Source: Natrialba magadii ATCC 43099 (lineage in GTDB: Archaea > Halobacteriota > Halobacteria > Halobacteriales > Natrialbaceae). Taken from it: a stretch of 64,000 bases of DNA. The stretch spans positions 3,472,001 to 3,536,000 of the forward strand of contig NC_013922.1 of the NCBI RefSeq assembly GCF_000025625.1. Direction: 5' to 3'. Under the pieces are notes generated by a model. It saw nothing but the letters and a program-made list of their open reading frames with translations, was not told the DNA's origin and did not search any database. The position numbers and the translations under genes were made by a program. This document shows, one piece after another, positions 49,418-58,860 of this stretch; the first letter of the stretch is position 1, and every line of letters begins with the position of its first letter.

Positions 49418-49807
49418 ATGCCATCTCACAGCGTTCTCCTCGTCGAAGACAGCGAGTTCATCACCGAACACGTCAGCACGGCGCTTGAATCTGCACACGG
49501 ATTCGACGTCGACGCCGTGACGACCGGCGAGGCGACGCGAGCGACACTCGCGGACGAAGCACAGTCGTTCGACTGCATCGTCTCGAGCTACGAACTGCCC
49601 GACGAGACGGGGATCGACCTGGCAGCCTCTCTGGAGGAGGAGTCGGTGCCGTTCGTGCTGTTTACGGGGAACCCACTCGAGCCGCTGGTCGACGAAGCGC
49701 TGTCGGCCGGCGTCTCGGCGTTCGTCAGCAAGAGCACGCACGCGACGGGTGAGATGAACGTGTTCGCAAACCGGATTCGACTGGCGATCGAGGCCCACGG
49801 CAACTGA
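49418..49807 (+). CDS. Pseudo-receiver (response-regulator-like) protein
   Basis: This 129-residue protein has a receiver fold: acidic pair in VLLVEDSEF, switch Thr in VLFTGNP and Lys105 in AFVSKSTHA. The usual phospho-acceptor position (D in D-Y-x-L-P) is Ser57 in FDCIVSSYELPDETG. Without that Asp it cannot be phosphorylated in the normal way, so it probably acts as a constitutive or ligand-controlled partner. It is a single gene following the helicase by 76 bp. Confidence 0.85.
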   Translation: MPSHSVLLVEDSEFITEHVSTALESAHGFDVDAVTTGEATRATLADEAQSFDCIVSSYELPDETGIDLAASLEEESVPFVLFTGNPLEPLVDEALSAGVSAFVSKSTHATGEMNVFANRIRLAIEAHGN

Positions 49808-49848
49808 GCATCGTAACGACCATACAACTCGCAGGTCTCAGAAGTCGT

Positions 49849-50496
49849 ATGAACTTCGCGCCGGGAGCGTGGAAGTACGCGCTCGTTCCCCTTCTCGCCG
49901 CACCGTTCGCGTTCATCTTCAGCGTGACGGCGAGCGTCGTCGCGCTCGCACTCGGCCTCGGGACACTCGCGTTCTTTCGTGATCCCGAGCGGACGCCGCC
50001 GGCATCAGGTGTCGTCGCGCCCGCAGACGGCACCGTCTCGGTACTCCGTGAGGAGGGCGACCGCGTTCGCCTCGGCATCTTCATGAACGTCTGGCACGTC
50101 CACGTCGTCCGTGCGCCCTTCAGCGGCACCGTCACCGACGTCGAGCACATCGACGGCGCGAACCGTCCCGCTTTCTCCAAGGAATCAGACCGGAACGAAC
50201 GGGTGCACGTCGAGTTCGAGACCGGCAAAACCGATAATACATATTCTACGCCGTTACCGGCAGACAGCCCCGCCACTGTCACCTTCATCGCCGGCGCGTT
50301 CGCCCGCCGCATCCACCCCTACCGCGACCCCGGCGACACCCTCGCTCGCGGCGACCGCCTCGGCCACATCGCATTCGGCAGCCGCGTCGACGTCCTCTTC
50401 CCACCGGACGTTAGCCTCGACGACATCGCCGTCGACCCTGGCGACTCGATGACCGCCGGCGAAACCGTGGTGCTCGAGTCCGACCCACTCGAGTAG
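49849..50496 (+). CDS. pssD: Archaetidylserine/phosphatidylserine decarboxylase-like enzyme
   Basis: This 215-residue protein has one or two N-terminal membrane helices (12-40), RDPERTPPASGVVAPADGTVS, FMNVWHVHVVRAPFSGTV and AFGSRVDVLFP. Self-cleavage at Gly177-Ser178 should make the pyruvoyl group, as in the short PSD proteins. In haloarchaea this family, called the protein-sorting-system archaetidylserine decarboxylase, supplies archaetidylethanolamine for archaeosortase ArtA-dependent lipid anchoring of PGF-CTERM proteins. A PGF-CTERM protein is encoded 4 kb upstream. It is membrane bound. Confidence 0.88.
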   Translation: MNFAPGAWKYALVPLLAAPFAFIFSVTASVVALALGLGTLAFFRDPERTPPASGVVAPADGTVSVLREEGDRVRLGIFMNVWHVHVVRAPFSGTVTDVEHIDGANRPAFSKESDRNERVHVEFETGKTDNTYSTPLPADSPATVTFIAGAFARRIHPYRDPGDTLARGDRLGHIAFGSRVDVLFPPDVSLDDIAVDPGDSMTAGETVVLESDPLE

Positions 50497-50822
50497 CTGA
50501 GCCAAACCCCAAACTGAAGCCGGCTTGCAGCGTAGTGGCTCGGCTTTATTCTGTTAGTACTGGTCGGTAGGCAGGAAGCGAGCGACTGGCTGACACAGCA
50601 TCGCTTCGCAGCCATGGGAGACCCAGTGTGCCTGTTCCGTTCGACACCGATCCGATACCGTCGCGATGCGCCCCCGCCGGCGAGCACCAGCGATCCAGCG
50701 TACTCCCCCAGTACTCGAGTGGAGGGCGAGCGGTGCTGAGAAGATGGCCGACGGGCGGCCTGACGGATGCCCGATGAGTAGAATTAGGCGAGACTGGGCT
50801 CCGAGACCGAGAGCGAGAATAC
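50497..50822. other. Intergenic region before the catalase gene
   Basis: No gene is supported in this stretch. A TATA-like agaattaggcg at about 50780 lies 38 bp before the catalase start and is the likely core promoter. Confidence 0.45.
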
Positions 50823-53114
50823 ATGCCCGACACACCACACGACGATCAGCCGGACGGTGGAACCGAGCGCGAACACGACCAGCCAGGCGAGCGTGGAGAC
50901 CCAACAGACGGAGACCAGGACCCGGTCGCCGACGGCGGCTCCGACTCGAGTACGCCTGGGACCAGCGACAGCCACGACGGTGAGATTGACGAGACCAGCA
51001 AACACGACCAGCTCGATGAGGTTCGTGAGAATCCCGAGGGAGAGGAGTTGACGAGCGACCACGGTGTCAAGATCAGTGACACGGATAACTCCCTGAAGGC
51101 CGGCGAGCGCGGGCCGACGATCATGGAGGACTTCCACTTCCGGGAGAAGATGACCCAGTTCGACCACGAGTCGATCCCGGAGCGCGTGGTCCACGCCCGC
51201 GGGACGGGTGCGCACGGCTACTTTCAGCCCTACGAGGACCCGGACTTGGGCGACGAGTACGACGACATAGAGGAGGTGACGAAGGCGAAGGTGCTGACCG
51301 ATTCTGACCAGAAGACACCGGTTTTCACCCGGTTTTCGACCGTCGTCGGCTCACGTGGGTCCTCGGACACCGTCCGGGACGTCCGTGGCTTCGCGACGAA
51401 GTTCTATACGGAGGAGGGCAACTGGGACCTCGTCGGGAACAACATGCCGCCCTTTTTCATCCAGGACGCGATGGAGTTCCCGGACCTCGTCCACGCGATC
51501 AAACCCGAACCCGACGACGGGATGCCCCAGGCCTCTGCGGCCCACGACACGTTCTGGGACTTCGCCTCCCTCAAGCCGGAAATCAGCCACATGATCATGT
51601 GGGTGCTCTCAGGTCGCGCCCTCCCACGGGCCTACCGGATGATGCAGGGTTTCGGCGTCCACACCTTCCGACTGGTCAACGACGATGGCGAGTCGGTGTT
51701 CGTCAAGTTCCACTGGACGCCCGAACTCGGCACCCATCAGCTCGTCTGGGACGAGACGACGAAGCTCTGGGGGAAGAGCTCGGATTTCAACCGAAAAGGG
51801 CTCTACGACGTCATCGAGGAGGGGTACGATCCCGAATGGGAACTCGGCATCCAGATCTTCGACGAGGAACAGGCCGAGGAGTTCGACTTCGACGTCCTCG
51901 ATCCGACGAAGATCGTCCCCGAGACCGAGGTTCCAGTACGGCCGATCGGCAAGATGGTCTTGAACGAAACGCCGGACAACTTCTTCGCCGAAGTAGAGCA
52001 GGTCGCGTTCCACCCCGGCAACGTCGTCCCCGGCATCGACTTCTCGAACGACCCGCTCTTGCAGGGCCGGCTGTTCTCCTACCAGGACACCCAGCTCAAC
52101 CGCTTCGGCAGCGCCAACTGGGACGAAATCCCGATCAACCGGCCCGTCGCCGAACGGCACAACAACCAGCGCGCCGGGTTCATGCGCCAGGAGATCAACG
52201 AGGGGAAGGCTTCCTACAAGCCGAACTCGATCGGCGACGACGACCCACAGGAGGTTCCCGAGGAGGAAGGCGGCTACGAACACTACGCCGAGAAAATCTC
52301 CGGGAAGAAGATTCGCAATCGCAGCGACAGCTTCGAGGACCACTTTACGCAGGCGCGGCTGTTCTGGAACAGCATGTCCGAGCCCGAAAAACAGAACATC
52401 GTCGACGCCGCCCACTTCGAGCTCGGCAAGGTCGATCGCATGGAGATTCGCGAGCGGATGGTCTACGACCTGTTCAACAACGTCGACCACGGGTTCGCGA
52501 AACGGGTCGCCGAAGGGATCGGCGTCGAGCCACCCGAATCGCCCGGTGACGAGCTGCCGGACCACGACCGGGAGGATCCGTCGCTCAGCATGGAAAACCG
52601 GACCCCAGACACGATCGAGACCCGCAAAATCGCGATGCTAATCGACGATGACTTCGACGACGAACACGTCTCGGAGCTTCGATCGGCACTGGAGGACGAG
52701 GGCGCTCGAGTGAAGATCATCTCGAAGGTCCTCGGCGAGAAATCGGGGGCTAACGGTGAGACGGTCGAACCGGACAAACACCACGTCGCGGCGGCCTCGG
52801 TTTCGTTCGACGCGGTCCTCGTTCCCGGCGGCAGCGAGAGCGTCGACGCAATGACCCAGCAGGGCGATCCGAAGCACTTCGTCGCCGAGGCGTTCAAACA
52901 CTACAAGCCAATCGCCGCAGTCGGCGAGGGAACGGAGCTGTTCGAGGCGGTCGACCTGCCGGATACGGATATCGCCGACGATGGCGACCTCGTCTCGGAC
53001 GCCGGCGTCGTTACCTGTCGGAACGACGATCTGGACGAGTTCGCCGAAAAATTCATCGACGCGATTGCCCAGCACCGCCACTGGGACCGGGATCCGGAAG
53101 CAGTCCCAGCGTAG
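50823..53114 (+). CDS. katE: Large-subunit catalase (KatE type)
   Basis: This 763-residue protein has an acidic N-terminal extension of about 85 residues. The heme-catalase core includes distal His in RVVHARGTGAHGYF, Asn in GNNMPPFFIQDAMEFPD and the proximal heme ligand Tyr in GRLFSYQDTQLNRFG. From about 595 a C-terminal class I glutamine-amidotransferase/DJ-1-like domain (KIAMLIDDDFDDEHVSELRSAL; AVLVPGGSESVDAM) follows, as in HPII of E. coli. It destroys hydrogen peroxide in the cytosol. Promoter at about 50780. Confidence 0.95.
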   Translation: MPDTPHDDQPDGGTEREHDQPGERGDPTDGDQDPVADGGSDSSTPGTSDSHDGEIDETSKHDQLDEVRENPEGEELTSDHGVKISDTDNSLKAGERGPTIMEDFHFREKMTQFDHESIPERVVHARGTGAHGYFQPYEDPDLGDEYDDIEEVTKAKVLTDSDQKTPVFTRFSTVVGSRGSSDTVRDVRGFATKFYTEEGNWDLVGNNMPPFFIQDAMEFPDLVHAIKPEPDDGMPQASAAHDTFWDFASLKPEISHMIMWVLSGRALPRAYRMMQGFGVHTFRLVNDDGESVFVKFHWTPELGTHQLVWDETTKLWGKSSDFNRKGLYDVIEEGYDPEWELGIQIFDEEQAEEFDFDVLDPTKIVPETEVPVRPIGKMVLNETPDNFFAEVEQVAFHPGNVVPGIDFSNDPLLQGRLFSYQDTQLNRFGSANWDEIPINRPVAERHNNQRAGFMRQEINEGKASYKPNSIGDDDPQEVPEEEGGYEHYAEKISGKKIRNRSDSFEDHFTQARLFWNSMSEPEKQNIVDAAHFELGKVDRMEIRERMVYDLFNNVDHGFAKRVAEGIGVEPPESPGDELPDHDREDPSLSMENRTPDTIETRKIAMLIDDDFDDEHVSELRSALEDEGARVKIISKVLGEKSGANGETVEPDKHHVAAASVSFDAVLVPGGSESVDAMTQQGDPKHFVAEAFKHYKPIAAVGEGTELFEAVDLPDTDIADDGDLVSDAGVVTCRNDDLDEFAEKFIDAIAQHRHWDRDPEAVPA

Positions 53115-53198
53115 GAATAGCGGCCCCAAGTGTCGAACAGGCGTCCATCACCACGATTTCCGTCTCGGTGGTGGTCGGACGGCGACTCGCCAGCAGTA

Positions 53199-55439
53199 CT
53201 AGACGTCCACGTCCTCGCGGGCCGCCTCGAGATGCCGACGCTCGACGACGACCTGGTCCGCCCGCTCGTTCGCTTCCTCGGGGCTGTACTCGTCTGCTAC
53301 TTCTCGAATCGCCTTCATCGAGGCGTCTCGAACGAGTGCCTCCAGATCCGCGCCGGTGTAGCCTTCGAGTTCACCCGCGAGTTCAGCGAGGTCGACGTCG
53401 TCGCCAAGCGGCTTGCCGCGGCTGTGGACCTCGAGAATCTTCTCGCGGGCCGCGTGGTCTGGTTCGCCGACGTAGACGTGGGTGTCGAGTCGGCCCGGCC
53501 GCAGCAGAGCGGGGTCGATCTGATCCTTTCGGTTGGTCGCCGCGAGCACGACGAGGTTCGGATTCTCGCGCATGCCGTCGAGTTCGGTGAGCAACTGGCT
53601 CACAACGCGTTCGGTCACCTCGTGTCCCTCGCCGCGGGCGGCGGTGATGGCGTCGATTTCGTCGAAGAAGACGATCGAGGGCGCGGCCTGACGGGCGCGC
53701 TCGAACACCTTGCGGATGGCTTTCTCGCTCTCGCCGACGTAGCGGTCGATGATTTCGGGGCCGTCGACGCGGACGAAATTAACGTCCGTCTCGCCGGCCA
53801 GTGCGCGGGCGAGCAGCGTCTTTCCGGTGCCGGGCGGACCGTGCAGCAGGACACCCGAGGGCGGCTCGGTGTTGGTCTCCTCGAAGAGTTTGTCGTAGGT
53901 CAGCGGCCATTCGACGGATTCCCGAAGCGTCTGCTTTGCGGTCTCGAGACCACCAACGTTACCGAAGTTCGTATCGGGCGACTCGGCGACATACTCGCGC
54001 ATCGCAGAGGGCTCGACCGATGCGAGCGCCTCGTCGAAGTGGCGCTTTTGCACCGTCGGATTCTGGTTCCACGTCGCGAGTTCGTCTTCGTCAGCCGGCC
54101 GGTTGCGAATCGCGGCCATCGCAGCTTCGCTCGCGACGGCGTCGAGGTCCGCCCCGACGAAGCCGTGCGTTCGCCGCGCGAGCGCGTCCACGCTGACGTC
54201 CTCCGCGAGCGGCATTCCGCGGGTGTGGACCTCGAGGATCTCCTTTCGGCCGGTCTCGTCGGGAACCCCGATCTGAATTTCGCGGTCGAATCGGCCGCCA
54301 CGCCGGAGTGCCGGGTCGATGCTGTCGACACGGTTCGTCGCCCCGATGACGATGACCTCGCCTCGGGCATCGAGCCCGTCCATCAGCGTCAACAACTGGC
54401 CAACGATCCGGTTTTCGGCGTCGCCCTCGTCGTCTCGCGTTCCCGCGATGGAGTCGATTTCGTCGAAGAAGATGATCGTCGGCGCGTTCTCCCTTGCCTC
54501 CTCGAAGGTCCGGCGAAGCTGCTCTTCGGACTCCCCCTTGTACTTCGACATGATCTCCGGCCCCGAAATCGTCACGAAATGGGCGTCGACCTCGTTCGCA
54601 ACCGCGCGAGCGATCAGCGTCTTCCCGGTGCCAGGCGGGCCGTAGAGGAGCACGCCCGAAGGCGGCTCGACACCCAGACGCTGGAACAGCTCCGGCTCTG
54701 AAAGCGGCAACTCGATCATCTCGCGGACCAACTCGAGTTCCTCGTCCAGGCCACCGATGTCCTCGTAGGTGACGCCGGAGGGCGAACTCGAGTCGGCGCT
54801 GGTCTCGACGGTTTCATCCAGCTCCGCTGGTGGCGTTCCACTCGAGTCGGCCGCCGATTCCGTGTCGGTTGCACTCCCCCCGGACGAAGTGCCGGTCTGG
54901 CTCGTGCTGGCAGCACCAGACTGTCCCGCGATACGGACTGTGGTCGAGCCCGTGATCCGAACGTCGCCGTCCGGCGTCGTGTCGACGACGGTGAACGGCT
55001 CCTGATCGACGCCTTCGACGCGGATCTGTTCGCCGGTACGAACCGGTCGGTTTCGCAACGTCTTGGTAGCTTCGTGCTCTGCGACCTGGCGCTGGCTGGT
55101 GGTGAGTCCCGGTGGCGCGGTCAGCGTCACGCGCTCGGCATCACGGATGGTGGACGTGTCCTTCGTGCGGACGGTGACCGTGTCGCCGACGTGGACGCCC
55201 GCGTTGGCGCGGGTGTCGCCGTCGATCTGGATCGCACGCTCGGGAATCGACGGGTCGGCGGGCCACATCTTCGCGACGGTCGTCTTGCCGTTCTCGCCCT
55301 CGATGACGATCGTGTCGCCGCTCAGGACGCCCAGTTGTCGCCGGGCCATTTCAGGAATGCGAGCGACGCCGCGGCCAGCGTCGCGCTTCTCGGCTGCTCG
55401 TACCGACAGCGTGACGCCGTCGGAATCCGACCCACTCAT
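53199..55439 (-). CDS. cdc48: Cdc48/VCP-type two-domain AAA+ ATPase
   Basis: This 746-residue protein has the Cdc48 N-domain (about 8-170), then a Ser/Thr/Gly-rich linker (about 172-222), D1 (Walker A GPPGTGKT at 267-274, Walker B IIFFDEID) and D2 (Walker A GPPGTGKT at 534-541). Arg finger regions appear in RRGGRFDRE and LRPGRLDTH. It unfolds proteins and may feed the 20S proteasome. The linker is long compared with most archaeal Cdc48. It converges with the katE gene. Confidence 0.94.
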   Translation of the reverse strand: MSGSDSDGVTLSVRAAEKRDAGRGVARIPEMARRQLGVLSGDTIVIEGENGKTTVAKMWPADPSIPERAIQIDGDTRANAGVHVGDTVTVRTKDTSTIRDAERVTLTAPPGLTTSQRQVAEHEATKTLRNRPVRTGEQIRVEGVDQEPFTVVDTTPDGDVRITGSTTVRIAGQSGAASTSQTGTSSGGSATDTESAADSSGTPPAELDETVETSADSSSPSGVTYEDIGGLDEELELVREMIELPLSEPELFQRLGVEPPSGVLLYGPPGTGKTLIARAVANEVDAHFVTISGPEIMSKYKGESEEQLRRTFEEARENAPTIIFFDEIDSIAGTRDDEGDAENRIVGQLLTLMDGLDARGEVIVIGATNRVDSIDPALRRGGRFDREIQIGVPDETGRKEILEVHTRGMPLAEDVSVDALARRTHGFVGADLDAVASEAAMAAIRNRPADEDELATWNQNPTVQKRHFDEALASVEPSAMREYVAESPDTNFGNVGGLETAKQTLRESVEWPLTYDKLFEETNTEPPSGVLLHGPPGTGKTLLARALAGETDVNFVRVDGPEIIDRYVGESEKAIRKVFERARQAAPSIVFFDEIDAITAARGEGHEVTERVVSQLLTELDGMRENPNLVVLAATNRKDQIDPALLRPGRLDTHVYVGEPDHAAREKILEVHSRGKPLGDDVDLAELAGELEGYTGADLEALVRDASMKAIREVADEYSPEEANERADQVVVERRHLEAAREDVDV

Positions 55440-55628
55440 ACCCGGTTCTTTTCGCTGGGAGGTCTTGAGAATTGCCCACTTCTGTGGAGGGATTCGAGTG
55501 AGATTGCAGAGGGGCAAGCGGTCGGTCGGCTCGAGTTGAGACGGATCGAACCTGTGTCCCGGCACAGAGTGGCGCGTAGCCAAGCATGCCGGAGAAACGC
55601 ATTTGGGTGTCGCTGTTGGAACTCCAAT

Positions 55629-55763
55629 ATGGTGGTCCAGACCGAACGGGACGACGCCACCTGGTTCGAGTGTGAGACCTGCGGGCTGCTCTTCGACGAG
55701 AAGGAAGACGCCGCAGAGCACGAAAAACGATGTGATGGAGAAGAGCCGTCCTACATCCAGTGA
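55629..55763 (+). CDS. Small zinc-finger protein (44 aa)
   Basis: This 44-residue protein reads MVVQTERDDATWFECETCGL then LFDEKEDAAEHEKRCDGEEP. Cys15, Cys18, His and Cys of HEKRC form a C2HC-type zinc finger resembling C2H2 fingers. It belongs to the small haloarchaeal families of the DUF7128 type. It is read divergently from cdc48. The short, motif-containing frame and matched acidic composition make it a confident microprotein. Confidence 0.75.
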   Translation: MVVQTERDDATWFECETCGLLFDEKEDAAEHEKRCDGEEPSYIQ

Positions 55764-55815
55764 GGAGTGCGGACAACGGGTGGCCAGAAGGACACCTACA
55801 CCTGCAACTGACAAC

Positions 55816-56061
55816 CTACTCGAGTCGGTCCCGATGCTCGTCGGCAAGCTCCCCAGCCTGGTCCAGGGTGTGCGTTTCGGTCCAGCGGACGCGCTCACCG
55901 TCGCCGTAGGCGAGTACAGTCTTGAGTTCGTCGCGCAGGACGCCGTGATCGATTGAGAGCACGGTTCCTGACGCGTCGCCGAGTTCGTAGACGCCGGGGC
56001 GATTCGGCGCGCTGGCGACGGCGTCGCGGTCGAGTGAGCGCCAGGGTTTCTGGAGTGGCAT
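55816..56061 (-). CDS. Small haloarchaeal protein of GIY-YIG-like opening
   Basis: This 81-residue protein begins MPLQKPWRSLDRDAVASAPN, then RPGVYELGDASGTVLSIDHG. The strand RPGVYELGD recalls the first strand of GIY-YIG folds, but catalytic residues are not evident, so it may be a diverged or inactive domain. It starts one base before the stop of the DUF5796-like gene upstream, so the two are cotranscribed and coupled. Confidence 0.65.
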   Translation of the reverse strand: MPLQKPWRSLDRDAVASAPNRPGVYELGDASGTVLSIDHGVLRDELKTVLAYGDGERVRWTETHTLDQAGELADEHRDRLE

Positions 56062-56062
56062 T

Positions 56063-56503
56063 TTAGCTGTCCGTTTCCGACTCGGCGACGAGTTCGTAGG
56101 CGTGCTCGCTCATCTCGTCCTCGGCGAAGACGAACACTCGCCCGTCGACGAGCGAAAGGTCCGCATCGACCCGGATCGAGTAGGCCTCGGTCGTGACCGT
56201 AACGCCCGGGAACAGCACTTCCTCGTCGTCGTCGCTGAGCATGACACGGCCGACGCCAGTTCCCTCGAGAATGTCGTCGTGTGTGTCCCGGTCGTTGACG
56301 TAGGTCATGACGCCCTCGACGCCGTCGGGATCAGTGACGAGCACGTGGACGTCCTTGCCCGGCGGCGTTGTGATCGACTCCGCGACGGGCTCTGGCGGTC
56401 CATGGTAGAAGACCTCCCGGCCGTCGAGGTACTGGACGACGATGCCACCATCGACGAGGTCGACGGTGATCGTACTCGGGGCGACGTTACTGCGCGCGCT
56501 CAT
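56063..56503 (-). CDS. DUF5796-like haloarchaeal protein
   Basis: This 146-residue protein begins MSARSNVAPSTITVDLVDGG and continues IVVQYLDGREVFYHGPPEPV and GVGRVMLSDDDEEVLFPGVTV. It is beta-rich and acidic, like the family known as DUF5796. Function unknown. It is upstream of, and coupled with, the 81-residue gene. Confidence 0.72.
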   Translation of the reverse strand: MSARSNVAPSTITVDLVDGGIVVQYLDGREVFYHGPPEPVAESITTPPGKDVHVLVTDPDGVEGVMTYVNDRDTHDDILEGTGVGRVMLSDDDEEVLFPGVTVTTEAYSIRVDADLSLVDGRVFVFAEDEMSEHAYELVAESETDS

Positions 56504-57088
56504 TAGTCAGCCGTTCGGTCGGAGGTGGGAAAAGCAGTGCGTTCTCGCTGGTCGTTGTTGTGCTGCAAACAGTGAGCCAGCGGGTACTATCGATGATCGG
56601 CTACAGTCACACCCAAGAAGAGACAGAACCCACTCACGACCGACCGTCCCAGCAAAGCGATGGTCCACCTGATTTGGTGAACTCTCAATTACCATGTTCG
56701 AATACACTTACCCGGGATGTCAGGTCTGAGAAGACGTGGTGAACTGTAGCTAGCAGTCAGTTATATGAATAGCATTATCTATCAAACGTCTCGTTCACCT
56801 GTTTATTCTGGCATGTCGTTTGAGCGGGAGCGGTGCCGAAATAAAAATTTATTGTATATTTTATATAGGATCTGTAGTGACATCTCACATACACGCATCT
56901 CTTGATATCAACCGCCGGTCACCTCCTATCGACACGCCATTCGAGGGGCAGCCGTGGTACACGAGCCGTTCCGGCGCTGGTCGGACCCGCTTGGACGTAC
57001 TCGTGTGGCTATGGGACAGCGTTCCAGTGACACGAGAAGAGTTGTCGGAACCGCCAGCCGTAAATACATTCTCTGAGAGTATGTTCGT
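56504..57088. other. AT-rich intergenic region
   Basis: No supported gene lies in this 585-bp gap. It is unusually AT-rich at 56760-56880 (taaaaatttattgtatattttatatagg), unlike the surroundings, so it may be a promoter-rich or foreign stretch. The shikimate kinase promoter (cgtaaatac at 57059-57067) closes it. Confidence 0.5.
57059..57067 (+). promoter_or_regulatory. TATA-like element of shikimate kinase gene
   Basis: The run cgtaaatac is centred 26 bp before the ATG at 57089, as for leaderless haloarchaeal genes. Confidence 0.5.
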
Positions 57089-58018
57089 ATGGATGGTCGC
57101 GCCGTCGCACCTGCTGCCGGAACCGTTCTCAACGCGCTCGCAACGGGAACCGGTTCGGCGTTCGCGATCGATCTCGAGACGACTGCGACAGTCGAACTCG
57201 AGCAACACGAGAAACTCGCGGAACACGAAATCGACACCGTCGATGGCCACATCGTAGGCCACCCCGACGCCGACACCGACCTCATCGAACGCTGTGTCGA
57301 ACTCACAATTGCGGCGTTTGCCGCCGACGCCGGACTCGACCCGGAAACTGTCGGCGGTCGCGTCCGAACCGAAAGTGAGGTTCCACTGGCCGCCGGCCTC
57401 AAAAGTTCGAGCGCGGCCGCCAACGCGACGGTGCTCGCCACCCTCGACGCACTCGGCGTCGCCGATGCGGTCGACCGAATCGACGCCTGCCGACTCGGCG
57501 TCCGTGCCGCCCGCGAAGCCGGTGTCACCGCCACCGGCGCGTTCGACGACGCCAGCGCCAGCATGCTCGGCGGCGTGACGATCACTGACAACACGGGCGA
57601 CGAACTACTCGCCCGCGAAGCGTTCGACGACGACCTGCAAGCACTCGTCTACACCCCGCCAGAACAGGCCTTCAGCGCCGACGCCGACATCGACGCCTGC
57701 AAGCGCGTCGCGCCGATGGCACGCCTGGTCGAAGAACTCGCACTCGACGGCCGCTATGGCGAGGCGATGACCGTCAACGGGTTTGCGTTCTGCGGGGTAC
57801 TCGAGTTCCCGACGGGACCGATGGTCGAGGCACTCCCGGATGTGAAGGGCGTGTCGCTGTCGGGGACGGGGCCGAGTTACGTTGCGATTGGCGAACAGGA
57901 GTCACTCGAAGCCGTCCGCGAACGGTGGGATGATCGCGACGGAACGACGCGGATTTTGCAGTTGCGGACGGATGGAACACGAGTGCAGGACAGGTCCAGG
58001 GAGGGCGGAGAGATATGA
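57089..58018 (+). CDS. aroK: Archaeal GHMP-type shikimate kinase
   Basis: This 309-residue protein begins MDGRAVAPAAGTVLNALATGTGSAFAIDLET (two blocks) with GHMP motif VPLAAGLKSSSAAANA at 98-113. Unlike bacterial P-loop AroK, archaea use this GHMP kinase to phosphorylate shikimate in chorismate synthesis. GVSLSGTGPSYVAIG is the third GHMP motif. The chorismate mutase gene follows after 55 bp, so the two aromatic amino acid steps form an operon. Confidence 0.93.
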   Translation: MDGRAVAPAAGTVLNALATGTGSAFAIDLETTATVELEQHEKLAEHEIDTVDGHIVGHPDADTDLIERCVELTIAAFAADAGLDPETVGGRVRTESEVPLAAGLKSSSAAANATVLATLDALGVADAVDRIDACRLGVRAAREAGVTATGAFDDASASMLGGVTITDNTGDELLAREAFDDDLQALVYTPPEQAFSADADIDACKRVAPMARLVEELALDGRYGEAMTVNGFAFCGVLEFPTGPMVEALPDVKGVSLSGTGPSYVAIGEQESLEAVRERWDDRDGTTRILQLRTDGTRVQDRSREGGEI

Positions 58019-58073
58019 ACTGGCGAGCGGGAAAGCGGAGCGACGAAGTCAACTGACTGAGAGACGAGATAGT

Positions 58074-58400
58074 ATGACTCGAAACACAGCCACAGATGGC
58101 GGATCGGAGACGGAGAAACGAACACCGGAGGAGATGGATCTCGAAGAACTCCGTGAGGAAATTCAGACGATTGATCGAGAGATTGTCGAATTGATCGCCC
58201 AGCGCACCTACGTCGCGGATACAATCGCGGCGGTCAAAGACGAGAAGGATCTGCCGACGACCGACGAGAAACAAGAAGAGCAGGTGATGGACCGGGCGGG
58301 TCGAAACGCAGAGCAGTTCGACGTGGATGCGAACCTCGTGAAAGCGATCTTCCGACTCTTGATCGAGTTGAACAAAGTTGAGCAAAGGAGTACTAGATAA
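58074..58400 (+). CDS. aroQ: Chorismate mutase (AroQ class)
   Basis: This 108-residue protein has the AroQ helical fold: MDLEELREEIQTIDREIVELIAQRTYVADTIAAVKDEKD (two helices), RAGRNAEQFDVDANLV and LLIELNKVEQRSTR. The catalytic Arg in REEIQ, QRT and Lys in AAVKDEK are in the expected places. It converts chorismate to prephenate for Phe and Tyr synthesis. Its final codons are repeated twice downstream at the edges of two toxin-antitoxin cassettes. The start MTRNTATDGGSE is preferred over longer frames. Confidence 0.9.
   Translation: MTRNTATDGGSETEKRTPEEMDLEELREEIQTIDREIVELIAQRTYVADTIAAVKDEKDLPTTDEKQEEQVMDRAGRNAEQFDVDANLVKAIFRLLIELNKVEQRSTR
58358..58400 (+). repeat. aroQ 3' end, repeat copy R1
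   Basis: This is the last 14 codons of aroQ, including TTGAACAAAGTTGAGCAAAG, which encodes L-N-K-V-E-Q-R and then S-T-R-stop. It is copy 1 of a triplicated sequence found again at 59536 and 60314. Confidence 0.8.
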
Positions 58401-58562
58401 GCACTAAATGGGTTTCTGAGCGTGTTTACGCTACTGATTAGGGTTTCGTAATCTTTCGGTTGCTGTTCAGTTGGTTCGTATTGAACGGATTAAGCAAAAG
58501 ACCGATCACCAGAACCAGCGGTCACTACACGTGCGAACAGTACGAATCTGTTCCTACGTTTG

Positions 58563-58775
58563 CTATAAGAAAGATTTCTCTGAATGTCGATAATAGTATG
58601 TCCCGAGTCCTCCAGCAACAATAGCAATACTGAGAAAGAGCAGAAGCAGTGGGTGAATACTCATCTGGAACATCGCTACAAGGTACGCGATAGCAAATGA
58701 GGTTACGTAAACGAGTACTGCTACGACGAGAACCCGCCCGATTTGGTCGATGAGGTCACGTTGTCTAGTAGTCAT
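58563..58775 (-). CDS. Small two-helix membrane protein in TA cassette 1
   Basis: This 70-residue protein begins MTTRQRDLIDQIGRVLVVAVL and has helices at about 13-34 (GRVLVVAVLVYVTSFAIAYLV) and 40-60 (HPLLLLFLSIAIVAGGLGTYYY), with a basic tail. It has AT-rich coding compared with its neighbours (many A/T third positions), which suits recent acquisition. It lies between aroQ and the MazF-type gene and is read on the opposite strand to aroQ. Confidence 0.65.
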   Translation of the reverse strand: MTTRQRDLIDQIGRVLVVAVLVYVTSFAIAYLVAMFQMSIHPLLLLFLSIAIVAGGLGTYYYRHSEKSFL

Positions 58776-58860
58776 TCTCTCAATATTAGTGTGCTGAATG
58801 TATATGTTTTGTCACTCGCTGCTGTTCCATGTTTCACCTATACTGATCGCAACGCATACG

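Noticed and set aside
53130-54701. 523-codon plus-strand frame over cdc48
   Set aside because: It is antisense to two AAA+ domains with intact Walker motifs; no independent support.
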